This document shows positions 1 to 11,452 of a DNA stretch of 64,000 bases, piece by piece. Below the pieces are notes generated by a model that worked only from the letters and a program-made list of their open reading frames with translations, did no database searches and was not told the origin of the DNA. Numbering within the stretch: position 1 is the stretch's first letter; every line of letters starts with the position of its first letter. Origin of the DNA: Anoplopoma fimbria (Eukaryota; Chordata; Actinopteri; Perciformes; Anoplopomatidae); the NCBI RefSeq assembly GCF_027596085.1, contig NC_072454.1:23744490-23808489 (forward strand), read 5' to 3'. Position numbers and translations under genes: made by a program.

Positions 1-1612
1 ATGCCTGCAGTATCAGTACCATAAAACACTAGGTGTCTTTAGCTGGTTACATCACTTACAGTAGCAGTCATTTGGGCGCCACACCCATGTGTCCAACTCA
101 TTATGCTTGTCAGGTTGTTGTTTCATTGATTTTGTCTTTGACAGCACTCACACCTCAAAACCCACACTGTACAGATATGTTCTTATATTGTTGAGATTTC
201 CTGACATAGAATTTTCACATTACAGCAAATTTGGTAGTAATAAAATGATTTGAATGAGAGTAACGATTTCCGAAATAAATTATCAGCCTTAACTATACAA
301 CTTATGTCATGTATGTGAAGTTTTTACATACAATTTGCTCAAACTCCAAAAAATAAAAGCAAAAGAATGGTGCAACAGTTTGTAGTGTATTGACCTTAGC
401 TTTACAATGTTACATTGAACATTAAGGCATGCTATAGAGCACATGCTATTAGTATTTGTTTGACATTTTAGTTATATAGGTTTTATGTCAACTGCAACCT
501 ACAATGTCTTAAAGCGATCGCGGTTATGACCAAATATTATTACTCCATGACTGATGAATGCTGGGAAAATGTAAGGCAAGCAGATTGCATCAGAGACCTC
601 TCTGTGACTTTTGACTTTGTGGACTAATGATTTCTTCCTTCCTCTCTGCAGTGACTCGGGGACACAATCATGTCATTCCATCAGACATCGTGCATTTCTT
701 TCCGAGAGCAGATACACATCGCTTACACAACAAATATGGCAGATTTCTAGAGATATGCTGCCCTCCACGAATAAACCATTTTGCTTTTGTTTTTCCAAAA
801 GTCTGAAAAGCTGGTAAGAACACATAGTTCCCTAAAAAAAATGTTCATCATAGAACCAACACATTCCAGGCCCTGAACTTTGATCAGCCCTCCCTATCCT
901 CTCCCTCTACTAAGTAAACAAACAAGTTTATTGCACTTATCTCTTGTAATGGATGCATGAACTTTGCCCTTAACATTTAGTTTGAACAATAAATTGAAGT
1001 GGATAAATGTGAGTTTAATGACCCTTTAAATCCGTCAGTTTGAATGAAATAAAAGTCTGATTGGAGTGTCTGAGGAAAAATCCATTTTCCAGTTGCAAGC
1101 AGCTTATGGCCAGCAGGTGGCGCCTAAATAATACGTATTAAGATCCTCCTGAGAGGATGAACTGTGGGTGATGAGCAGGATATAGGATACATGACAAACA
1201 GAGATGTTGCTCATCGTCATCCCTGTGCGAGTTTCATCACCAGTCTGCATTGACCGAGACACAACATCTCTTAGTGGTTCAGGGTGGAATAGGCCAAGAA
1301 TCGAGATAATCTGCTCTTAAACACAGTCTGGGCTTAACTTTGACAGCTCCAAACACATTACCCAGCCTGCATCTGTGTATGAGAAGCCTGAGTCACGTCT
1401 CTCTGGGTAGTTACATTATGTCTGAGCTGCTAATGGTAATTAGATATTACCAAATACCAAAGACTCCGTATTCATGTAACACTTTTTAAAAAGGCTTTTC
1501 ATCAATTTTGAAACAAGTAGAACCTTAAATCAGAAGGTGGAGACCTGTGTAGAGCTTCAACAATTTAAATTAAACTGTCTCAGGTGTTGATAAAGCCAGA
1601 GTCAAAAGCTGT
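1..1612. other. Intergenic, nothing recognised
   Basis: AT-rich noncoding sequence. The only ORF of note (611-817, 68 codons) has no recognisable domain and no convincing splice context. No RNA gene or clear repeat was recognised. Confidence 0.5.
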
Positions 1613-1850
1613 GCCAGCAGCTCTACGAGGCTGTACCTCGGCACAGCAGCATTGTGCTAAATGCTAACACCATCATGCTAACATCCTCACAATGACATTG
1701 TTTCAAAGCTAATGTGTAACAGGTATAATATTGACCATGTTTGCCATCTTAGGTTAGAGTGTGAGCATGCTTAAATTTCTTAGTTAGCACTTAACACAAA
1801 GTGCATCTGAGGCTGATGGGTATGACATTATCTTCTCCAGGAGGATCATG
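1613..1850 (+). repeat. Dispersed teleost repeat, 'GCTAACATGCTAAC' family, copy 1
   Basis: The segment carries a run of 'aatgctaacac', 'catgctaacat' and 'gttagcacttaacacaaa', then 'ctgaggctgatgggtatgac'. The same ordered blocks recur at about 7500-7690 and 51315-51500 in this window, all in the same orientation. I recognise the pattern as a common interspersed repeat of percomorph fish genomes, probably a non-autonomous element; its class is not assigned. Boundaries are approximate. Confidence 0.6.
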
Positions 1851-1867
1851 CGATCGGTCCTGTGTAT

Positions 1868-2515
1868 GTGTGTGTGAGTGATTGAGTCCGTGAATGTCCA
1901 TCTATGTGTCTGTCCACGGCTAATCTCACATTTTGCTACACCAAACTGTAAAATATTTTGGGTGGCCAGTAACGGCTGCATGCTCAAGGACCTCTCATGG
2001 TTGCCGCCACTCACACTTTATCAAAAAACTTTTTATTGCATGTTTTGTATTGTCATTGACTGCTGGCTGACTCTTTACTCACTACTCTTAACCCCACCCC
2101 CAACACCCGGGCTGGTAGGGGCTGCTTGAGATAATACAACTGAGTGCATTGCCGAAACCCAGCTGCTACTCTGCGGCCAGAGACACAGTGATTGGAGTGT
2201 TGTGGATGGTGTTTTTGGCTAACAGTTAACAGCTAATGGAATAACCAGTATACAAATGGGAGGCTACGCAGGCATTAGCTTGGTGAATTTAAATTTGTTA
2301 TTGAAAGATTGTATGAAGTGTGCTATACGACGACTTTAAGCTGATTGCCTTCACTCATCACCGCTTGTTTTTGAGTTTGGAGTCCATTGGTGTCTAGACG
2401 CAGGGGTTAGCCAATCGTGAGTTGTATTTATTCACACATTAAAGCAGTGGTCTTACATACGTGGTGGAGATCTGAACTCTAGTGAGTGCACCTTTCTAGT
2501 TAGTTTTGAAAGTGT
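1868..2515 (+). repeat. Diverged ~650-bp dispersed repeat, copy 1 (pair with 49230-49910)
   Basis: Ordered matching blocks are shared with 49230-49910: 'tgtgtctgtccac', 'tgcatgctcaaggacc', 'tcactact' before 'gagtgcat', 'cccattggtgtcta' (here 'tccattggtgtctaga'), 'cacacattaaagcagtgg', and finally 'tttctagttagttttg'. Collinearity across some 650 bp makes common descent clear despite heavy divergence. No ORF with transposase or RT motifs is seen, so it is probably a non-autonomous element. The ORFs at 1784-2129 lie inside repeat sequence and are not genes. Confidence 0.6.
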
Positions 2516-3570
2516 TAAATTCTGAAATTGTTTTGTAATTTTGACATTATAATATAGGAAAAGTCAAAGAATGCCAAAGGCGTCAGGATTTAGCGTCTGT
2601 GAACTATGAATATTTGTATAAAGTTTTATGGCAGGCCAATATTTCTTGTGATATTTCAGTCTGGAACAGAATGGTGGACCGTCAGGCCGGCTGCCCGACA
2701 CACCAACGTAGCCGTCCATAGAGCCATGTGTGTGACTGATAAAAGCCTTTGTTTGGTAGCTCTCAAAAACTGTTACTAGACACCTCATGACCAAGACGCA
2801 TTAAAAATAAAAACACAGCGAGAGAGTAAGTAACTCTACGTCTGTTGTAGCCCCTGGAGACGCTGTTGCAGAACATCCATCAGCTTCAAAGAGCAACAGA
2901 ATTAGCTGTTTCTTTCTTCATATTCTTTTGATCAATGTTTGATGATTTTTCAAAGGGGGGGAACGATGAGTGTACAGCTGATAAAAGTAGATTCCCAAGT
3001 AAAGGCAGAAATGCCAATAGGAGTGTGTATGGCCATCCCTTTTTTTCACAGGTACCATAGGATGTTACAGAGTTCATCGCTATTAATGCTGTCAATCACC
3101 CATCAGTTGCTAAATATCTTTTCCATCCTGATGGGAAATGCAGGTGCAGTTCAGAAGGTGATTCATTGCCGAATTGGCTGTAAGTAGAGCTGATTAGCCT
3201 CTCCAGAGCAGACAAAGGTGAAGTTATTATCATGAGGCGCAATGCAGAGGGGCTGTGTCACAAAGTTACAGACAGTTCAGTGGGAGGTTGAGAAGATAGT
3301 TTATTATCCATGACACAATGGACAGCATCCAGCACAGACTTGTATTGTCTGAGGCCAGTGGGGCTTTACAGGGGGAAGTGAGGAAGACTGTGTTATTTCT
3401 ACAATGTGAGATAGTTAAAGTCCGTAGAAGAACACATGTGGGGGTGTTTTGTAGTTGTGAGTATAAGAATATATAAAAAAACTTCCATTCCTTGTTCAGT
3501 GAAACATTTCAGACGTTACTGTACCTGACATTATAAATATGAACTTTAATAATGTAATGGTATATCAGTA
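2516..3570. other. Intergenic, nothing recognised
   Basis: Short unrelated ORFs only (longest under 90 codons, none with a domain I know). No RNA gene or structured repeat was recognised. Confidence 0.45.
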
Positions 3571-4480
3571 AAGCTGTTGGGTTGTGCTTTACAACAAAGG
3601 ATACGAACGATGAAAGGGAAGGTGCAGCTAGGGCCAACAAGAGTTACAGTGCCTCATTTGCATATTTAAACATAAAAAAAATGCAATATGAATTGTCTTA
3701 ATATAAGTCATCAGCTGGGGACGTTTCATGGTTATATCTATAGAATTCTTTTTTCACCCTATTCACTGGTAGTGTTATACATTTTACAACATCTTTAAAG
3801 TCTGTTTTCTCAAAATTACCTTTTTATCAGACTCTGAGTGCTACTCCACTTCAGTAGCACTTACAAACAACACAGTTTCCAGTTTCATTCATATCTATAT
3901 TCTGAAGGTTTTTACAGAGGGGTTTGTTCATACATCATTCATAGCCTGATTCATACAACGTTATAGTCCTTAAGACATGGTGAGAATTGAATCATTTTTT
4001 ATGAAGGTTGACAATATTTTATGATTTATGGTGTGATACAAAGAGATATCCCAAATCCCCTCTGTCAAAACCTTTGACTCTAATATGTAAACAAAATGAC
4101 ACAAGAATTGTGAACCTTGTTTTATCCAATGCTCAGATTTTCTTTTGATATATATGCAAATTACCACATATATAATGAGATAAGGCCTCGTTTGCATATT
4201 TAAATAAAATGTTTCAGAAAACTTGTAATACAAAGAATAATTTCCTTAATGTAAGTTATCAACTGTAGAAGTTTTATGGTGACATGTATTAGTTAAACAT
4301 TTTATCGTTTTCACCTGAAGTGTTTCACCCAAGGTTATAATAACATTGTTTCCCAAGTTGATTGGAATGGGGTGACATCAGTAAAAATAAATTTGACTTT
4401 TGACCTTTTGTACCTACCTTGGTGTGCAAACAGATTTTCCCTTGCAATGAAGGGTTTCTATAAAATATCCAAGAAGGGTC
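3571..4480 (+). repeat. Dispersed repeat block with an internal duplicated segment
   Basis: The block 'cctcatttgcatatttaaa' at about 3652 is followed by a stretch with 'aatataagtcatcagctg'. It is echoed at about 4186 by 'cctcgtttgcatatttaaa' followed by 'taatgtaagttatcaactg', with matching text onward ('gtttcatggttata' versus 'gttttatggtgacat'). The intervening 3780-4180 section and the 4320-4440 section also resemble teleost interspersed repeat sequence I recognise, though no family name is offered. The 87-codon minus ORF at 3970-4233 lies within it and is unlikely to be a gene. Confidence 0.45.
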
Positions 4481-7400
4481 CCTTTTGAATGTCTTATAAA
4501 TTAAGGGGGGTTCAATAATCTGGCTAAACCTCTGATTTGATTACAACCTGTGTCTGGTCGTGTGATCGCTCGTGTTGCACGCCCTGTTGGGCTTTGTTGC
4601 AGCAGTGTCACCCTCTTCTCATTTCTCAACACTTACTTTGTTGAGTATAATGTCATGATAACTGACTCAAGCTATAATTAACCAGATTCATTCTTTGAAA
4701 ACGCTGGTGCTGCTGATGCTATGGCCAACTTATTGTAAACTGCAGCGGGATGTCTTTGTTTTGGCGATGCTGCGGCCCCATAAATCATCCCAGACGCCGC
4801 ATGATGGCGAGAGATGCTGAAAAAACAAGACAAACAGCAAACAATGCATCTCCTCCTCTCCTCGCCTGAAGCTTTAACTTCTGATGTTTTTCTCTCCCAG
4901 GCTTTACTTGTGTGGTTTTTTCGCTGAGTGAAAGCCACCACAGTGGCAGAGAAGGCCCAGAATAGCCGTGGGTGGGGAAGGCCAGCGGACTTGCATGTGG
5001 GCTGCTGAGCTGCGTTCTCTGTAGTGTCTGAACCATCCGCGGGCCTGTGGAATGGAGGCTGCTTCCTCATGCATGCCAGTGGTCAGAGCCCGGCCTACAC
5101 ACCCTCAACTATTTCTGTCCTCTTCACTCACTCGTTTTCGTTTTCCCTTCCCTCCTTCGCTCCCACTTTCTCTCTCTTTTTTTACCATACAGCTGCTTTT
5201 TAGAGTTATAACATGTTTGGAAATGCAGTGGAAGCATACGGGATGATGAAAAGTAGGAGGGAAATAGAGTTTGAGAGGGAAAAAGCTAGATTAGATACTG
5301 CTCCAAAAATGTAAATATATATGTTATTATATGCTTCCATTCCTTTTATTCCTATTCTATAGTTTATTATGAGATAAATAACTTTCTTTTTCAAATGTAA
5401 CGTATTTTTTCCACATACTGTCTTTCTTCACTATGCGCATCTTGTTTTTTTAAATCTAATATTTATTTATTTATACCCTACTGTTAACTGCTCTGTTGAA
5501 AGGAAAAGCTTAAATGTAAAAAGGAAGAAATGACACATGCAATGAGTAAAATTCACGATGCTATTTCTGGATTGAAAAAAGAAAAAAAAGCAAGCAGTAC
5601 GGTTTAATAAAGGATAAACACACCCAGTGGAGCTGTTAATCACAGCATCAGTCATCAGTGTAAAATGAAATGCATTTTTAACGATAACACCGACATTCCT
5701 GGGGCGTTACTGTCGCTGATCACACAATTATGTGGAGTTGATTGAGCCTAATTCAGTGACTAATGAATGTTCAGCTCCCCTCCGGGCAGGGCAGCCTAAT
5801 CTGAAAGAAACGTAAAAACATTCCATTTGTTTGGTATCCGAATGTGTCAGCGAACTGCACCGCTGGGACGTATAAATTCAGAAACAATGTAATGACGGGC
5901 TATCGGGGGGAATTTTTCCGCCGTACTGAGAGCCGGTATTGTTTCAGGGAGGCCTTAAGTTAACATTTGTTATTCTCTGGCTTTCTTTGCTGACTTAAAT
6001 GTGTACTATTCAGCAACACAAAGGACCATATGAGTGAAATATTGCCTGTTTGTCCAGATGCATTCCATGCACCTGGTGAAGCCCAAACACACAGACGGTC
6101 ACTGTAGAGGAATGCGTCCACTGAACACGACCGCTGCTGCATCTCACACTCAAATACTCCTCTCCCACACTCACACTTAGTGTACTTTAGTGGCTTGGAA
6201 ACCTACCAGCCAAGCCTACTGTATTCCTCTACCGTGCATTACATCCATGACATACTAGAGGCCCATTCTTTATGGTTTACTGGCCTATATTACATAAGCT
6301 GTCAAACCCTGACACACACAGTAAAGAAAACCTCTCGCTATCCATCCCCCATAATGCACGCCAGTCTTTTTCTTCACAGCTCAGACACTTCTGTACGTAT
6401 CAGCGTCCGAATGCTCTGATTGACGGCTAGCCTTGGCTCCAGAGAGTGAGCGATAAGCAGGCCCAGATGGGGGCAGGTCTGATGTGTCTGCCCTCATGAT
6501 TTAGCCCCCAAGTCTGGGACAGTGGAGGGGACCAGCGCCCAAGCTCATGCCCCCAGCCCCCGGCCCCCATGTCAAATACATACCACATGGGAGAGGTGTA
6601 GATCACCGTTTGATCTGCCCCTCTAGGGGGACTGGGGACTGGTGGGGTGCTGGCATGTCTCTGTCCTCAGCCAGTGAGGTTGAGATAGGCAGTAAACTGT
6701 GACGGATAAAATATATGGCTGCTCGTTACGCCACAGAGGATAGCCGACCGGTTGATCCCGGACATCAGTCTCATCGTTTCACAGTTGCGTGCTTCCCTCT
6801 GTGACCCTGCTGACCGCTGAGGTTGGGAGGTTGCGTTCCGTTGTTTCGCAGGAAAATAGAGCGGGTTGAAAAATGGCTGCTTATCACAGTTCACAAAATG
6901 AATGATGGGCCAGTAATAGTAGCAGATGTTATCATGTAAGACTGAGTGTTTCTGTCTGACCTGGGTGAATGGAGGGTTAGTCTTAATAATAATCACCCGT
7001 CATTTTGCCTTAAACTATAATGGATAACAAGCCTGTGTCATTGTTGATCGGGAGACAGAGGATTTGATCCTAAACAGTTCTCCTCGAAACATACAGGAGG
7101 TTATTAACGACAAAACGAAAGCTTTTACAAAAAACATCCCAAGTGCTTATGCATCTCACGCACACAATAAAGTACAGATATCACAGAGATGAGCCACATT
7201 TGAGCTAAACTCTAGCCGTCTTTCCTTTCAATTCAATCTTAATAGACCCATAATATTTCAGAAACATTCCAATAACTTTCACCTTGACTGATGTTTAAAG
7301 CGTTCATGTATTACAGTTAGCGCTGTATGCTACCGTTATGGTTTTCAGTGATTTATGTGTTGTTGTAACCTGCGAGTTGCTCACAGGTTGGAAGAGGACC

Positions 7401-7499
7401 AAAAAAGATTAATCAAGCAGAAGTACGACTTCTTGCCAAAGGTGAAGTCAGAAAAAGAAGGCAAATTACTCAGTGTCAAAATTTAGAAGAGACACACTA
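4481..7499. other. Intergenic; possible conserved noncoding stretch near 5690-5960
   Basis: ORFs such as 4678-5070 (minus, 130 codons) are low in recognisable content and lack splice or domain support, so I treat them as chance. The 5690-5960 stretch is less AT-rich, free of recognised repeats and dense in TAAT/ATTA-type homeodomain cores and a TGATTGAG-like block. That composition is typical of conserved noncoding elements, but conservation was not tested. Confidence 0.25.
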
Positions 7500-7690
7500 A
7501 CAATGCTACCAGACTGATGATAATGGTAAAAGGTTTAGCGCATTCTCCATGTCAGTTTAGCTTGTTAACATGCTAACATTAGGAAATTAGCATTAAACAC
7601 AAAATAACAGCTGAGGCTGATGGGAATGCCATTAGTTTTGCAGGTATTTAGTTTTAAACCAAAGTGTTGGAAAGATTGCTAGTGTTGCTA
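7500..7690 (+). repeat. Dispersed teleost repeat, 'GCTAACATGCTAAC' family, copy 2
   Basis: Contains 'ttgttaacatgctaacatta', 'ttagcattaaacacaaa', then 'gctgaggctgatgggaatg' and 'cattagttttgcaggtattt', matching the order seen in copy 1 (1613-1850) and copy 3 (51315-51500). It is the best-preserved copy of the 3' half of the family. Confidence 0.65.
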
Positions 7691-10600
7691 AAAAGGAAAA
7701 CGTTGGCGCATATGACAGTTTAAAGTAGATTATTATGAATTGAAAAATACAGCTCATTAATCAATCAGATAAAATGTTAGCTTTTCAGTGCAATGTAGGC
7801 TACTTTGTAACTGGTATAATTGAATGCATTGGTTAGCATTATGAACAATAATGATTGAAATACAATACTATTTAATGCTTTAATAACAGCAACATAGGAA
7901 ATTTGATTTCATTACTAGCTTTGACCTCATATTAAGGTATTCCTTTGAATCTAAGGGCTCAGAACCTCCCAGGGCTTTCATTACCTCAGCCTTTAATCCA
8001 GGATATTGAATGCTTACAGGCAACATTAGATAATAACCACAGTTCAATGATTCAGAAACTACCAATTTGTTAACTGGAAAGATCTTGGAAAGATGCATAT
8101 GTCAGCTAATTAACAACTTGCCTTCTATTAAGCGTGCTCTTCGATGGTTTCTGTGTTGATGCCACACACCGTTTGTGTCCGAGCTATCAAATGGCCTTCC
8201 TTTCACATGATCAGCTCTTTTGTGGCCTCTGCCTTTTGCACACACTCTGTACCACCGCACACGCTCGGTGTCTCTGTTCTTCTGTACACGCTCGCTGGCT
8301 CTGAATACAATAAAGCCTGAGGCATGCCTGGTATTTGTCTAGCCCCCGCAGTTGCTCCCTCTGCCTCTGACACATACTAGACTTTCTGAGGAGCAGGCCG
8401 TTATTACAGGCCTCCGCACAATCCTTTCTGAGCTAATTTCCATGTTGGAGTTGAGAAGTGCAGAGTGTGATTCTGTGTGTGTGTGTGTGGTGTGTATTGA
8501 TGTTACGTAAAGTGGAGGGGTCAGTTTGTGAAGTTGAACAGAGGCTGAGAGGAATGTCAGGGTCAGTGGACTTCAGTTGGACTAGACTAGTAGACTGAGG
8601 AGGTGTCAAGTTAAAATACCTGGCGTGTTCTTGCCTTCTGTAGACAGGTTTGGACAGGACCCAACTGTGTCAGCTTTTAAGCTACAGTGTCAGCTCTACT
8701 TAACCATCACGGCAGGTAGTAGTTGCTCTGGATGAAAACAGTTAAGAAATATGCTCATCACACCTTGTTTTTTCCCCACTAGACCTGATTTACCTGCTAT
8801 CCTTTGAATGAATTTGGATTTTTCTAAATTTTTGCCTTTTCTCTCTCTAATAGCTTCTTCTTTAAGCATCTCTGCCCTAAGTGTGAAGAGGCATGATGAG
8901 ATTAACCGATTCAAGCTCAATATGTGTGTGGCTATACTATCTGTACTTAGCATAAAGGCTAATATCCTTCTTTATCTGCTAGATGTGTAAATAGGCTGTT
9001 GTTTGCTGATACGATAGCCAGTACAACTTCATCAGGTAAAAAACATTTACACAGATTTAAAATATCCACTTCCTGTTTAACAAAAAAAAGTCACAATATA
9101 ACTTAATATGTAGTTTTGAAAATATTTAAGAAAGCTAATATGTATAAACTTAACCATCATTGCTATATGCTACCCTGCTTTTCTTTTAACCGAACTGCTT
9201 CCGTTCCATAGATGTCCACACCAATTACATTAACAATTCCCATATGTTATTTCCATAGCCTAGGAAAGTCCAGTCAACTTTTGTGGACATGAGCTGCTCT
9301 CTTTCAAAGGCAAAACCAGAGAGGTAAATCTCAAATTTGTTACGTCATCAAGTATAAAGCATGGAGCTGCTCCATGAACAATGAATTGGAGTTGTTTATG
9401 TTTGCTTAAATATTTGGACTTTCTTAGACCATAAGAAGAACATCAATGAATTTTGAAAATGGATAAAGTTCCCCTTCAAGCAAAGCAAATTGTTCTACAA
9501 CTTCAAACTGAAGGCAGTAGGGATCCATGAGGCTATTTTGCTTTGGTTAAAAAGTTAAAATTTTCCAGTTTCCAAAAATTCTCTATGTCATATCAACATT
9601 TTAAAGTTGGTGGCAATCAAGTTAGATGACGTTTTGCTACAGAAGGCTTACAATAAGTGGCCGTGATGTACATTGTCAACTGACACAAGGCTTAATCCAA
9701 TATCTTCTGGTAAAAAAAGAATAGCAAAAGACATTAATTGGGTTCATTTGGGAGATATAGGAGTCCACACAGAGCTCTACCCAATGTTTAAAAGAATGAA
9801 ACTCTCAAATTGAAACTGTTGAAATTAAAAGTAGAACAGATGTTGTCTGGGTATCTTTAAAAGTCCTGGCTCAAATCTTCCCGTGCCTCTCTGCCATTGC
9901 GTGCTCAGTGCTGTTTTGGAACCAATCATATGCTTTACTGTGGGATGCGTGCCATATACATGGAGCTGCCACTAAAAATGAGCAATAATGCCTGTGAAAT
10001 CCTCAAGAATGTGTTTCTTATTTCAAATTACACAATTAAGCAATTTTATAAGAAGTATGAATGCAATCAATTTAATCAAAGTGTTTCTAAGTCGGCAGCT
10101 GGAAACCTCCAGCGCTTCTAATGAACTGAGCCTTTGGAGATAATCTCACCAGATGTTACGAAGCACGTTGCATGGTGCTTGAAATGAAACCACACATACT
10201 TCTATCAAAAGCTTGGGGAGAGTAGCCAACACACACTCATTCTGATAATGTACAGTGCTGCAAAACACTCCCAGAGATCATAAATACTCATTATTTTTAT
10301 TGACATTATCAACTCAGTTAATTTGAAATCAAAGGCATAACTCTCTGTTAGTGATTTGGGAGTCTTCGCTTCTGCAGATTTTTTCTTTTTAAAAGGATAC
10401 AACCAAATTTAAAGCGTCAGCTAAGAAACAGAATCTTTTTTTCTTCTTTTTCCTCGGAATGTTATTTACTGACCAAAGAGATAAGACCTTCATAAACCAA
10501 ACTGGAGCAACACATTGATTCCCAGAGGACGCGGACATGGAGGAAAACAGGAAGCAATCATTCGATCAGATTGGAGGTAAGCGGACAACGATGGGTTTCA

Positions 10601-10855
10601 GTTCAGAGGTCATTCCCCTCCCAAAGTTGTCATGCAACAACCATGTAATGTCCTCCAGGCTCAAAACTAGAACTGAGCGGCTATTCACCCAGTATCGCAC
10701 TTGTATCTCACAAGGAATGCTGATTATTTTTCCTCATGTGAGCCATTAAATCCGCAGCAGAAAACTGTCTGGGTTGCCGCTAGCTAATTGTATTCAAACA
10801 TCAGTTTACTCACATTATCGCCTCACATGAATAATAATTATATAACCACTGCTGT
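7691..10855. other. Intergenic with a short (GT)n at ~8471-8495; nothing else recognised
   Basis: A short interrupted TG tract sits near 8471-8495. ORFs here (for example 8696-8953 minus and 9897-10121 plus) are short and show no domain. No RNA gene was recognised. Confidence 0.45.
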
Positions 10856-11452
10856 GTACATTTGTACAGTACAGAGTGTCCCTCAAGCTATCTAAAGATC
10901 TCCTCTGCTGCCTCGGGGCGACTGGTTGCCCCGTCGCTCAGAGGTCCCTGCGGCCGATCCACCCGGTCACAGCTTTTTTCTGTCCTGGCCCCTCAGTGGT
11001 GGAATGAACTCCCCACTGACGTCAGGACAGCAGAGTCGCTGCCCATCTTTCGGCGCAGGCTGAAAACTCACCTCTTCAAGAAGTACTACCCTGAGCCTTC
11101 CTCGTAGCACTTATTGCATTCATATTAGTTGTTGCACTCTCTGTATTTGTATCAGTTCGCTGCACTTATTGAATTCGTATTTGTTTACTGCACTTATCCT
11201 ATTCGTAGTAGTTTGTAGCACTTATTATATTCGTATTAGTCTGTTGCAATTATTGTTTTCGTAGTAATTTGCCTCTGCACTATACTTTTGCTCTGGTTTA
11301 TGCTTTAAGATGCTTGTTTAAGAAAGGAGATGCACTTATGACTTCTGGTGCCTAGTAGTTCTCTTGAATACCTATGTTGAATACACTTCCTGTAAGTCGC
11401 TTTGGATAAAAGCGTCTGCTAAATGACTGTAATGTAATGTAATGTAATGTAA
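10856..11452 (+). mobile_element. 5'-truncated L2/CR1-like LINE: C-terminal ORF2 remnant plus 3' tail
   Basis: An open frame from about 10862 to the stop at 11105-11107 ends in a peptide with the blocks FSVLAPQWWNELP and LPIFRRRLKTHLF. That is the typical extreme C-terminus of reverse transcriptases of fish L2/CR1-type LINEs. After the stop come degenerate 'gcacttatt...ttcgtattagt' repeats, then 'agtcgctttggataaaagcg', 'tctgctaaatgact', and a terminal (TAATG)n from about 11431. No RT catalytic core is present, so the copy is dead by 5' truncation. The same tail recurs at 58533-59072. Family assignment is from memory. Confidence 0.75.
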
